In this document: positions 1 to 11,245 of the stretch, piece after piece
Position numbering within the stretch: the stretch's first letter is position 1
Layout of the letters: each line of letters begins with the position of its first letter
Source of the DNA: Rutstroemia sp. NJR-2017a BVV2
Lineage: Eukaryota; Ascomycota; Leotiomycetes; Helotiales; Rutstroemiaceae
Direction: 5' to 3'
Assembly (NCBI GenBank): GCA_002946415.1
Contig: NJPS01000034.1
Coordinates: forward strand, 186,001-250,000
Length of the DNA: 64,000 nt
Made by a program: the position numbers and the translations under genes
The notes under the pieces: generated by a model
The model's input: only the letters and a program-made list of their open reading frames with translations
The model's database searches: none
Told to the model about the DNA's origin: nothing

Positions 1-1
1 G

Positions 2-1351
2 GAAAACGCATCCTCCTCTGCCTCCTCATCACCAGCTCCCTCTGTCACTGCACGACAAGACGGCCCGGCGGTCAGCTGGCAAACTCGCCCACCATACGAG
101 AACATGGATATTCCAGAGTCCCATGTGCGAACACGCTTGGATGTTACCGAAGACAACATGCAAGTCTGCGGCCACGACGAAGACGACGACGAAAGTGAAT
201 TTGGTCTCTACGAGGCTGGTCAAGAAGGTCTACGAGCATTGATGGACGATGGACTACTTGAAAATGCACCTGTGGATCCCTTTGCTGAAAACAAGACCGA
301 ACAACCAGAACATGAGAGCACCGGTGCCTCGTCTGGTCCATGGTCTCATAGCTTCCTTTCGATGTCTAATACCCCGCGGATGAATGACTCAGCTATGGGC
401 CCTCAAGGCAGTCGTTCATGGTTCTCTCATTACCAAAGTCTCGACCGACAGCCGAGTCCCTCTGACGCTGCGATGGTTAAGGGTGCTGTGGCAGGTAGCC
501 GTACAGCTGATGCACCCATGTCCGGAAATGAGGAGCACCTGGACAATGTACCTACTGCCAAATATTTGGGTGACAAGACCGGAAAGCACGCCTTCTTTGA
601 AGCCAGAGAGGATAATCGAGCCAGACTACAAGCTCACACTAGCGAGCCAGAAGATAGCTATAATGTGCCACCTCCTTCCGTACCAGAAGCACCTGTCAGA
701 CCAGTGCGGTCAGTGCGATTTGCTACACCTACCGAAAGGGTTATTCCTACTCCCCGACGTCGGCTGAATGCCTCTGCTGAGTATACAAGTTCTGCTGAGT
801 ATAATGATATGATGGAATCCTCGTCTGGTAAGTACCCTGATAGATGCCTAAGACAAAGCTCTCGGAATCTCATACTTACAATGTTGGCAGAATCATCCAC
901 TCGCGTACATCCGTACTACTTTAGCTCGGATGCGTCTTCCTGTGCACCAGAAAGCCCGGTTATTGAGAAGCATCCAGTCCGGTCTGGTCTTCGTATCGAC
1001 GATATTATTGATGGTTCTTCCTCGAGCGACAAGCCTGCCAAACGTAAGGCAGACGAAATTTCTGAAGTTCTGGAACATGAGGTCCGCACATGGGCATCAG
1101 CTGTCGAGGCATGCAACTCAACTGAGAAGCCAAGTGCCGCAGCCAGCTCTGTCCCTGAGGTCTCGAATCTCACCAACGAAATGGAAATTGATCCTCCTGT
1201 TGCAGTGACTCGCGCCTTTGAGTTACGTCCTGCCAAGAGGATGAAGATGAGAAAGTTCGCTGAAGCTGTTGGTTATGCCGCCATTGGAGCAGTAGCAGCT
1301 GCGACTGGTGTTTTTGGAGTACTGGTTGCCACAGCACCAGACTTCCAATAA
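2..1351 (+). CDS. 3' part of a large Ser-rich, probably tail-anchored protein (5' end outside window)
   Basis: The reading frame is open from the left edge, so the first in-frame ATG (104) need not be the start and the gene is probably truncated by the window. The visible part is acidic and Ser/Pro-rich with little predicted fold. It carries a nuclear-signal-like KRKADE motif and a basic KRMKMRK stretch, followed by an Ala/Gly/Val-rich hydrophobic segment about 20 residues from the C-terminus (AVGYAAIGAVAAATGVFGVL), as in a tail-anchored membrane protein. A likely intron lies at 828-890: GTAAGT donor, TTAC-type branch, GCAG acceptor, 63 nt, in frame and free of stops. Splicing changes 415 visible residues from Met104 to 394. 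Some fungal FHA-domain proteins have a similar basic region plus C-terminal membrane anchor, so an FHA domain upstream of the window is possible, but that is inference only. Confidence 0.7.
   Translation, partial: ENASSSASSSPAPSVTARQDGPAVSWQTRPPYENMDIPESHVRTRLDVTEDNMQVCGHDEDDDESEFGLYEAGQEGLRALMDDGLLENAPVDPFAENKTEQPEHESTGASSGPWSHSFLSMSNTPRMNDSAMGPQGSRSWFSHYQSLDRQPSPSDAAMVKGAVAGSRTADAPMSGNEEHLDNVPTAKYLGDKTGKHAFFEAREDNRARLQAHTSEPEDSYNVPPPSVPEAPVRPVRSVRFATPTERVIPTPRRRLNASAEYTSSAEYNDMMESSSGKYPDRCLRQSSRNLILTMLAESSTRVHPYYFSSDASSCAPESPVIEKHPVRSGLRIDDIIDGSSSSDKPAKRKADEISEVLEHEVRTWASAVEACNSTEKPSAAASSVPEVSNLTNEMEIDPPVAVTRAFELRPAKRMKMRKFAEAVGYAAIGAVAAATGVFGVLVATAPDFQ
828..890 (+). other. Probable stop-free 63-nt intron in the tail-anchored protein gene
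   Basis: A perfect GTAAGT donor follows TCGTCTG, and the acceptor is TTGGCAG. Between them is a CATACTTACAATG stretch resembling a branch site. The length is divisible by three and no stop occurs in the reading frame, so both spliced and unspliced mRNAs code through. Splicing joins Ser-Ser-Ser-Glu-Ser-Ser without disrupting the frame. Confidence 0.6.
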
Positions 1352-2102
1352 GCTCAGAGCATAAACACGAACAATATATCGAGTTGGACTTTAGAGAGAC
1401 TGTTTTATCTGAATAACGCGTGGGAATAACGACACTTGGGAAATATCTAGGGGATAAGGGATGTAGTGGAGTATTGACAACGGTAAACGGGTCCCTTTGT
1501 TTACATTTATGATGGTTATGGGGAAGTACTGGCGCTTCAGGGACGGCGTTCGATGGATCTCTGTGGTTTTTGAACTAATGGATGGGTGAATGGAAGGATA
1601 GACCACTGGGTGACTAAATGACTGAATGATTGAACGACTGGATGGAGGGTTGGATCGGATGGATAGCCTTGCCGCATTATGAATTTCCTTGAGTTACATT
1701 ATCACCTTTGTTTGACTTTTGCCACGTTTTTGTGGACCTTTTTTTACTTATGGCTTTAGTTGATTCAAATAAAAAATCGCGAGATATAGGTATTACATTT
1801 TCACCTCCCAAAAATCTTCCTCGCTCCGATCATTCTCGTGTCGTGTGATAGTTTCTTGAGTGAAGTTCGGAGCGTGCCAATTTTTAGGAGTTTCTGTAAA
1901 TGGTGGAATTCCAAGTGGAAGTCAGACCATAGTAGGAAGGAAATTCGCCCTGCGGTGTGTAGTACATGTTTCGGCACGGTTGTGCCGTAGCTGAATAGTG
2001 TGCCAAGTCTGTCGGTGAATGATGGCTTGAATCTGGGGTTGGTGAGTGGGTGGGTATGGAAGTTGGCATGCACGACGGGTAGATGCAGAATCGTTCTATG
2101 TA

Positions 2103-2190
2103 GGTGGGCGGTTTGGGGCGGTGGTAGGGTGGTGGTGGTGGGAGGGGAAATGGATGGGTGGGTGAGTGAGAGAGGGGGGGGGTGGTGCGT
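2103..2190 (+). repeat. G-rich tract with G-quadruplex-like run
   Basis: The plus strand is almost devoid of C over about 90 nt and holds several runs of three or more G separated by short GGT or GAG spacers, ending in a run of nine G. It produces spurious Pro/His-rich open frames on the opposite strand. Any G-quadruplex is inference from composition. Confidence 0.4.
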
Positions 2191-5100
2191 GGTGGTTGCT
2201 GGATGGGGTAGGAGGGGCAGGAGAGGTGGATTGATTGGGAATGGAAGAGGGGAAGAAGGAGGAGGTGGGTTGGACGGTTTTGGATGCTGCATAATCGGCT
2301 TGTATTCCCTTGATTGGGAAAGAAAAGGAAGAGTATGTTTGGATGGACGGTTTTGGATGCTTGGTTGGATTTAGTGAGTGCATGATTAACTTCGTTTCCT
2401 GGCATCTGCATGTGAATGTAGCACCGAAGCGTCGAGATCTTCATTCCTGAAGTGGAAACAAGTATATCAAGCGATATAGAGTGTGATTCTATTACCAAGA
2501 TGTTGCTCGTTTGGTTGACTCGAGTGATGACTGCAACCCTGCGCATGTGTGCAGGGCTAGAGCCCATCGACTACTTACTCGTTGAGTTGTCCGTCGATTC
2601 GAAGATGTGGAATGCAGAGCTGATGATCAGTCACTATCACATCTGCCATCTCACCACCGAGGACGGCTTATCTTACATTACTTGCACTGCCCTGTCCTGC
2701 CCTGCCTTGTTCTCTCCTGCTTGTCCTGCCCTAACCTGCCCCGGCCTTCCTGCAGCATACTGCACTCATCAACTCGTCAGAGAAGCAGCCAGCACCTACC
2801 TGTATGCACATCTTGGACTCATGCCTCAATGTGCTTTCACTCCAGCAAGATGCCAATCCACCACAGTCGATCGATCACCTGCGTTCTATACATCTGCTGT
2901 CAATCGAGCCAGACATCTCAACGCTCGGCCTTTATGCCATCTTCTCTGCCTGCTGCTGCTGCTGTTGTCAAACAGACCCTTAATCTAAGTACAGTATCCC
3001 TTCCTTTGCCCTATCCCCCTTCTTCCTTCCTTCTTGTACATACACGTACAGATGTACAGATATATATATCTCAGCAACATATACACACAACGGCTAACCA
3101 CCGACAACATCTAAATATAGGATGAGCCATAAATGAGTTGATAGATCATATCTTATCTATCAGAATACAAAGATCGGAATGCAGGAACGTTTCTTTGATG
3201 GACTGGAAGAGAGGTACCAAGTATAGTATATGGATAGGTGCAGTGCGCCATATAAGAACACGAATCTCGAAACTAGGCGAGGTATGTCAATCATATTCTG
3301 GTTTTGACGGGTGAGACGAGACGAGATGAGATGATGCTGATGCAGGGACTTGCGGATACATCGTACATGTGGGCTGGGCTGTGTGTGATAGGAAGTTTTT
3401 GGTTATGCTGTGCAGAGGAGCGGTGGGTTTGGCTGGCTGGCTGGTTGAGGGTGGAGGTCTCGATGTGAGGGTAAGAGGAAGATACACATACACAGCGAGA
3501 TCTGGTTGAGGGGGTTTCGCCTCGTGCCTTGTGCTTCTTTCTATGTATTGAGCGAGTAATACAAACAAGAAATGGAACACACGTAGAACAGAAGTGAAGC
3601 TGAAACAGAACGCTCCCACGAGCGAGCGGGCGAGACCGAACATCGCGTCACACCAGACGTGGGAAGTAATCTATCCGTCACACAGCCCAGGAATCGATAA
3701 GATAATGCTCTCTCGCTCTCCTCCAACGATCGCGATCCGGAAGCCGGTTAGTCAGATAAAGGTAAGCTGACGCTATCCATATGGGAGATATCGGCTCCCT
3801 TCTTTGGCGATGTGTCAACGCTCTCAGTTCAACATCATCATTCGTTCTGTGCGTTTTTCTTGTCCTTCACAACCTCGTACACAGTGTTGTTGATGCTCCT
3901 GCTCCTGGCCTGTGATTCTTCGGCAGTGCTGGATGGATGGATTGATTGATTGATATAGGATGTCGATCTGCATTTTGTTGTTGTCGTCGTCGTCATCATC
4001 GGGGTGTTTTTTCGGATAACTCCTTCCTTTCTCCTATTTCCTCCTCTGCGCTTCACTGCCAAGATATCCTCGTTGATCAGTAAACAAGAGTAATCGAATA
4101 AAGCACCTTGCTATATGTGCAGATGTAGATCCTTTCAAATTAACAACCTCCCATCCATCCAGTCGCTCACCTAACTCACGAACGAACTTCCTTGGCTCCT
4201 ATTCCATACCTGTGAATATCCCATCGGGTTTCGGCATACCGTCACATGCCCGCTGAATCCCAAAGTTTCGCATTCTCGAATCGTTGCACGACAGGTCAAG
4301 ATTTCGTCCAATGGTAGGGCGACGAGCTCCCGATGCCAGGCGGATGGCTGCAGGAGAGATGGCGTTCTTTCGGCTCTTTTTCCTTTTGAATGAGTCGTGT
4401 AGCCTGGATCGTTTTGTGGGTGGAGACGATGATCTATCTTTGAGATGTGAGTCTGGAAGGAAAAGAGACTGGAGTCTTCACGTCAGTGAATGGCATGTGG
4501 AGTGCGAGCGAAAATAGGAACAGTCAAAACCCCGAGCTGCTTCCAGAAAATGCTCATTCATCACCCACTTGTCAAAGATGGGAATATCGAAGAGAAAAAC
4601 AATGTGGTAATACAAAAACAAGCCACCAGAGCAAGGAGGTTCAACCTCATACATTAGTTCCTAGCAGGCACAGCAGGTACAAAACCACAGTTGAAAGGTA
4701 CATCCGTCCGTTCGTTGGCTTTCCGTTCGTATAATCTCATCCGTTGTTCACCAGCCATCAAACGTTACATGACTCACCCGTACAGTACAGTCTGCTCTTC
4801 CGTCCCATCCCGTCCCATCGCATCGGGTATCAAGTCTCAGGTTTTCGAAAGAGGAACACAAAGCCCAACCACGCGATCTTTTCCTTATCCGCAAATCGCA
4901 TTTCCGTGCTCGTGCTGCCTCGTACATAGCTCGGGAATATTTTTCTCAGCTTCGTCGCATGCTCTTGCAAGCTCCTCACGTACCTGCAGTGCGACGCCAC
5001 CTCGTCCGTTGTGCTGGGATTTGACAAGTGACTGATTTGTGTACAGCGTGCATTGCATTGCGCAGCAACCCGGATGGTAGCCATGGGAAGAGATGTATGG

Positions 5101-5812
5101 TGTCATTGATTGTAAGAGGCAGCTTGTGCTGTCCTGTCCTATCACGCGCTTTCCTTGTTTTTGGCTGTGGGAAATAGGTGTCATGATGTCAAATTATGCT
5201 ATGCTCTAATGGCAATGCAGATTAGCTTGTGAAGAGTAAGAGCATGGATACAAGGGGTGGGAGGGCTAGACGTGGAAGAAGGAGGAGGAGGGGCAGAGGA
5301 GGGGTGGATGGAAATAGAAAATGTGAAGAGAAGAAGCAAGTGATCAGCGGACCTCCTCGCGCATTCTTTGCATGGAGACACTGGCCAATATGAGACGAGA
5401 GGTGATGATTGCCTCATTCTGGGAAGTAAAGGAGGTGACGGTGGTATGGGAAATTGGACGAGCGGTGAAGAAGTTTTGGTAACCTATGAGTAATGGTTGG
5501 TTAGGATGAAGGGCGATGTGCGTGGGTGGAAGATTGGCACGCACAGTACAGTATGCGCTGGGTCCGGGTGAATTAAACCTTCTCATGATATTTGCAGTGA
5601 TTTGTTGGATGACGGTAAGGAGTGTCCGGTGATGGATGATGTGATGTCAAGGAGGGTAGTAGGCGATGCTGATATCGGAAAGGTGAAGTTATGAAGAGCG
5701 TGTTATAAGAATCGAGGTTCCTCCCAGTTTGACTAACGATTCTAGTTTGAATCACGATAGCTTCACTTTAACCTCAAAACATATCATATCGTGTCCTTTC
5801 TTATATACCTCC

Positions 5813-5831
5813 GTAAGATAAGATATCTTAC
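5813..5831. promoter_or_regulatory. Palindromic double GATA site upstream of the Cys-rich gene
   Basis: Two 8-nt arms, GTAAGATA and TATCTTAC, flank AGA as a perfect inverted repeat. Together with the overlapping AAGATA/TATCTT this makes GATA-factor core sites (HGATAR) in both orientations. It lies about 115 nt upstream of the ATG at 5945, shortly after a TTATATA stretch (about 5800-5806). A role in GATA-factor (for example nitrogen or light) control is inference. Confidence 0.35.
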
Positions 5832-5944
5832 AAGCATTCCTCAATCTGTCTGAATCTTCGTTTCGGCTTTGAGAAACAAGTCATCTCAATTCCCACGTCT
5901 ACAACCGCATTTACGCATATAATCACAGCCATCTCGACTTCAAT

Positions 5945-6294
5945 ATGTCGTGCGCGAACAATGAGTATGTATACTGCTGCACAAACGGCATGGTGTTTAC
6001 AACCTGTAGATATTGCGGTGGCTCACCTCGAATGTAGGTTCTGGCCTCTAGGTTTTTCTTTTTCTTCCTGGTTATAGTTGGTGTTGAAATCAGAGAAGTT
6101 CTAACCAGAGAACATATAGTGACTGCCAAAATTGCAACAATTCAAGATTAGAAGCTACAGCTTGCTCAAACCACGGCATTGCATCGAGTCCGTATGCTAG
6201 CGTCCCGCAAGCTACATCGCCTCATAGGGGCAATGGCGCTGGTCGCTCATCCGAAGGAAGCAGAAGTGGCCATGGTAGCAGGACCACTACCTAG
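5945..6294 (+). CDS. Small cysteine-rich protein with paired CxxC knuckles (two exons, 87 aa)
   Basis: Neither exon alone reaches 60 codons, so this gene is easy to miss. Exon 1 (5945-6033) and exon 2 (6120-6294) flank an 86-nt intron with GTAGGT donor, CTAACC branch site 14 nt before the end, and ATATAG acceptor. The spliced frame is 87 codons plus TAG. Residues 1-48 hold nine cysteines: C3, a C11-C12 pair, C21xxC24, C32xxC35, C45, then H48. C21xxC24 and C32xxC35 are seven residues apart, like the two knuckles of a zinc ribbon. The last 40 residues are Ser/Gly/Arg-rich and look disordered. The ATG has A at -3. There is no signal peptide. I do not recognise the family; a zinc-binding nuclear or cytosolic protein is a guess. 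Confidence 0.55.
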
Positions 6295-9200
6295 AGTCCT
6301 AGACAATTCCTAAATTTCCTGCGAGGCATTGTCGGGTGAATCCATGATATACTGTACTGTCTCTTTCTAGCATACAGCACTTGACTTTGGCGCTGTGTTA
6401 AGCCGTTTAACGTTTGAGTAGAGTTCGGAGTGTGAGGGGAACAAACCTGGAGGGTCTGATCTTTGAGCAATCATTGTGGCTCGGGTTTTGGCGTGGACAG
6501 TTGGTTCCTTTTTGGTGTATACGGAGTGATCGGAATGAATAAGACAAAATGGGGGAAGAAATCATACAGACGGGCAGGAACTGTGGGCCAGGTGAGTTGG
6601 CGGTTAGGTGGTATGGTGGTACTCAAGAGCCGATGAATACATGAACTTTGCATTTGGGACGTTCAGGGACGATTAGGTTTTGGTTGGGATCGGCTAGCAG
6701 TAGCATATCTTTCGGGATAATTATGGGCGTTATCGTGGATTCGGAAAGCGGAATACGGGAACGGACGGGATGGTCGAAAATGCTTTCAAGAAAAAGCCGA
6801 TCTTCGGAGTTCGAAAATACAGAATGCGGAACCGAACATCAGAATAGTCGTCTTTGGTTCTGTTTTTGGCGCCAAGGGTTCTCAAAATTTTCTTGTTCCT
6901 TTTCGTTCCCTGGGCTTCATACAGGCTTGGTGTTCTTTTGCTAGAACTAACGGCAATTGAAATCTTTCTTCTGCTTTACTTGTGTCATATCGCGTTTGTT
7001 TCATCTTGATCTTCTCCTTTTCCTAATCCACGTGTAGCCGAGATTCCCTTCCCACTGCGAAGCTAACCACATATATGTCGGCTGTAGAACGAAAAATCCC
7101 GTCCCGGGGTCCATATGTCTGGCTGTATGGTGTTGTAGGGAAACTACGACGGCATGTTGGGCGTTTCTATGCAGGTAGTTTGGGCAAACAGTATGTAACG
7201 GCCTTAGTTCTTTCAATGACTCAATCAATATGATTCGATTGTTTGGATTTCATTGCTGACCGCACTGGCGAGTTCGGCCCGTGAAATATGTCAATCCCTT
7301 GGAGGAGATCGATCGTGCACTAAGAGACCACAGGACCATGCTAGAAGGAATGTGCTGCATGTGAGCGTGGAGATGCTGTGAAGCGGTTGAGAACCAACAC
7401 CTCAACGCTGCCAGGCCTTATCTCATGGGATGCGACACGGTTAAGACTTACACGAAAGCTCCTCCTTGGGGTATAATAGTCTCCGCGGACTCTCCATATA
7501 CATTTCGCTTATCTGTGTTGGTCAGGAACTTCCTCTCCGTTGCTACCGCATCGATTCACCGTGGGTAAAACAGTCACTGGATCGTAACACCGCATAGATG
7601 CATGACTAAGGTAGATTCGGCGACCTCAATTGGTACTACCAGTGACTGCAAAGATATCCAAGGGTCAGCAAAGCTGGCACCCCCTTATCGTGAGAACGAT
7701 GATTGCTATAGCAACTAATCAGAGTGGGATGATCAGCGTGCACCGCTTTTGCACATGGAGTTTGCATATCAGAATTGAGAATGTTTCGGTCGTGCCATGT
7801 ATGACAATTCCGAAGTAGGCACAAAAGTCCGTCGAGAAAACTTTCCGGTCTCATTGAAAGCCATCTGATTGAAGCTAATCTGGCAGAGCGGTCCACACAG
7901 CATCTGGCTAGATGAAGAGGCATATCATTTGATCAATAATCAGTAATCAATATGGTATCATATTCCGTGGAGCCTTTATGGCCAGATTGTTGGCTTGGAG
8001 AGCTGTGTTGACTTACGGATCAGCACTTAGTGATTGATGGTTTTGCCGTTAATGCTTTTGAGGTAGGCGACAGACAGAAACATAGACCAGGAATGCCAGA
8101 GAACTCCATGCGGTACGCGAGACGATATTGAAATATTGGAAAGTTGATGTCATCGTATTGTGAGAACGTGGGGATCGGGCACCTTGCAAATCTCGGCTCA
8201 TTTCAGAGTTCTCGGGACTCGGTGAGCTCAGCGCATTGAAAAGCCGGACCGATGAATGCTGATGCTGTAGCACATCTAGCAGTTACACCGCATCGAGTGG
8301 CATTTTGAAAACAGGATCGGGTGGTATGGATAAAGGTTAAATTGAAGACTCAAAACTTTCGAAGGATGTCGGCGGCCAAATAATCTCTTCCTTGTTCATA
8401 ACTCAACAATGGCTCTGTATATGACAGTGTCGAAATAGGTCTTGACTGGCCTCGGCACAAGACATGTTCAGCGGTGTTGAACCTCTGCATATGCAAGTAT
8501 ATGAAAGACAAGGATCTGATCTACTGCACGTCGTCTCCCTATGAACGTAATATCTTCAGGCGAGCGTATGAAATTGGGAAGGATGCAAATTGCATCAGAA
8601 TCCTTTACTCAATCGTAGCAGTATAAGCCCAGGGCGTACTCCAGAACAAATATCAACATGCTATCGTCAGGTGGCGGAAATGATGTGCGAACGAAGTGCG
8701 AATACCGACAGATCGCCGTTTGTTCGCAAAACAGCGTGTGGAAGGAGGAAGTATACGAGCAAAAATAAGACCAGAAATTGAAGGTTGAGGTTAGGAATCG
8801 CCACTAGCGTCGCTGCCCTTTTGAGAAATTTCTCGTGATCTCTCCCGGAAAAACTCGTGCGTACGCAAAAAATAACAAGCTGTTGATAAGATCTAAGAAT
8901 GAATGAAACAATTCGAGATTTGACTAGATTCTCTAAGACGCTTATTTACCAACAACAATGGGCTATCGCACGTTGTCCCAGATTGACCCGTGATTGACTT
9001 GTTTTTTTCTGAGCTCAAAAGCTGCGACAGCCACCTCTACCCCAAATTATTGACCTGAGCCAATACCATCCAGAAAGGCTGGCTTTGGACAATGGATCAG
9101 AGCGAAGTCCTGATACTCGAAGAATAGCATGGACGCTTCTTTACCGACAATACACTATGTACAGAGGGGTTAACTGTGTGGTGACCTCGAAGGCAGCGGG

Positions 9201-11245
9201 CAGTGCAGTGGAGCTTGATTGACTCAAAGAACAGGCGAAATTCATGAGCGCAGGTGAGCTGGGACGAGCTTCAACCAGTCCTGTTGGTATTTCGACACTT
9301 CTCTGAGGCATTGCACATCTCTTGATGTCCGGAAGACTGCTTCCTTCCCACTTCCTCGGTAGGCGGTATTCGTGTTCTGCGGCAATTCGGCCACGATGCA
9401 CGACCTCGGTCTGGATCACCAACGACTTAGAGCGTCGCAATTTTCGAAAGCATAAGTTAGGAGAGGGTGGAAACATCTTCCGCCCACGGGAAACGCACGA
9501 CCGCCATTGACTTGCCGTTTCGCTCAGCAACTGTTGTTAGGTTAGGTGTGGATGAGTAAGAAAATTTTGTGCAACACATGATGCCGATTTTAATTGGTCG
9601 TTGATCTCCTAACGCTCAGGGCAAGTGGCTTTGTGACAACGGAGTTTGAGCGAATGCAGCGAGAAGAGAGTCTCGACTCTCGGCCCCTCGCTGTTCAAAC
9701 ACGTCTACACGGTGCTGGTGTCTGTGGGTTTAGTGCGGAAGGTGGATCGGAAGAAAAATTTACTGTGAGTCTTTTCCTGGACAAGGGCGTTTTCAGCATC
9801 ACCTCAGATTCTGCGGGGGAAACAAAGTGTTTTCCAGCCCTGCCAATGTGGAGAACGAATCAAAATTTTCAGTGACCCTTACATCATTCTCGGAGGCTTT
9901 TTCAAAAGGTTCTTTCTGTGGAGCAGACTCCTTTTCTCCTGCAGTAGGATCCCTTCCTTACAGGAGCGCGAAGAAAGACTGAGGGATAGAGGAATGCCCG
10001 GTTAACGACGGCATCCTCTTTCACTGTTCTCTTATGGAAGTACTGCGTAGTAAGGTTGCTGTGGTACCTGAAAATCTATTCCCACGGAAAACCTTGAACC
10101 GCCACAACGCTACGTAGTATGGCCTATATACAATACGCAGATATATAGCACTGATTCATAGACTCGATACACGGAGCTACGTACGGAACCTACGGCGTTG
10201 GCATTTCCATTCGCACTTTACGGTAAAGTACCTAGCTGTGGCAGACATTGTGATTAGTTGGGCCCTTCCAATACCAATAATAATATCTCGTACAAGATGA
10301 TGTCTTCCACACCATGGAGCACGTTTCCTCATCAATAATGGCGGATGGATCTCCGGAACATCTTGATCAGCATACAGTAGAAACACAAATCTCATGAATG
10401 AATGGTGCCATTGTACTCTTTCCACTTTCACTAGCCCACAAAGCAAGTGTAAAGTGGTGCGTACTCCGTAAGTCCGCACGTAACCAGGAATATCAAGTCA
10501 AATGAGCACAATTAGACATGTCCTACTCACCGCACCAAATTGCCTCAAAATCCTAAATGCTATTATTGACTTGGCAATTGGCACGCGCCGCATAATGTTA
10601 ACGCATAACCAGATCTGATGCAAATAGCTGACGAAATTTCACCAACTTCTGATGCTTTCTAACACATCTGGTGCATGTTGCAAGATCGACTGGATGTCTG
10701 AATTTCAATTACCCCCAGGTTTGCTAGGAGTCAGGGGCTAAAGCGATCAGAATCATGGATTTGGCGGTTAGCGAAGGCGCCCTAGTGTAAACGATTTCGT
10801 AAGAATAATCCAGAATAACATCACGAGAGCTGGAACGTGCTGGAAATAGTTTTGCTCACTTCAGTTAACGGCAAAGCGGTTACCTCTAACTGCAAAGTGC
10901 CAAACATCAAGAAAATTATCCAAGAAAAAAAAGTCTTTCTTTTCACGATGACTCGTATTGCTGAGTTATGGAAGGTGTCAGCTGTCACACAAGGTGAGTT
11001 TGTATGAGAAAATTTCTCTCAAACAAAGGGATGGATATAAAGGTCCTTTGGAGGCCACTATTCCCAGGCCTCTTGCTTTGCTATACAAATACACCATCTA
11101 CTTATATCATCAAGAGGTTATACCTTCACAGTTTCACTTACAATCTACGAGACCATCAAGCTATACATAATCAAATACAACATCGACCTCGAACTAATCG
11201 AACAAACAACCACCAATCCACCTCCACCCTCAATCAACATCAACC
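6295..11245. other. 5-kb gene-poor spacer
   Basis: I found no open frame with family resemblance on either strand. The longest frames (minus 9141-9530, plus 9594-9875, minus 10177-10479) have no recognisable motif, no paired splice context and unremarkable composition. The last ~250 nt before 11246 look like a promoter and A/C-rich 5' UTR. A TACTCCGTA 9-mer, part of a dispersed motif seen elsewhere in this window, is at 10462-10470. Confidence 0.5.
11035..11040 (+). promoter_or_regulatory. TATA box of the DUF3602 gene
   Basis: TATAAA within GGATATAAAGG lies about 210 nt upstream of the ATG at 11246. It is followed by a C/A-rich leader rich in ATCAA and CAACC repeats, typical of strongly expressed fungal genes. 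Position and sequence only. Confidence 0.4.

Larger units (their letters stand above)
1352..5944. other. 4.6-kb gene-poor spacer
   Basis: The first ~430 nt is probably 3' UTR of the upstream gene; AATAAAAAA occurs near 1770. Then follow simple-sequence tracts: a G-rich strand at 2103-2190, CCTGC-rich repeats near 2690-2750, and GGATGGATTGATTGAT-type tetranucleotide repeats near 3930-3957. Open frames here (for example the Pro-rich minus frame 1884-2567) mirror these skewed tracts and do not look like proteins. A GATA palindrome at 5813-5831 lies just before the next gene. I see no other supported gene. Confidence 0.5.

Noticed and set aside
1884..2567. Minus-strand frame of 227 codons rich in Pro, His and Ser
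   Set aside because: It is the complement of G-rich simple sequence; the adjacent frames are equally Pro-rich and no domain or splice context is present.
2452..3125. Two overlapping plus frames of 172-178 codons
   Set aside because: They read CCTGC repeats and pyrimidine tracts as Cys/Leu/Ser-rich peptide; no initiator context or homology is apparent.
4284..4400. tRNA-like AATGGTAGGGCGACGAGC stretch
   Set aside because: No T-arm GGTTCRA consensus, and no acceptor stem can be paired. No tRNA was found anywhere in the window.
9141..9530. 129-codon minus frame
   Set aside because: No conserved motif seen and a plus frame covers the same DNA; insufficient support.
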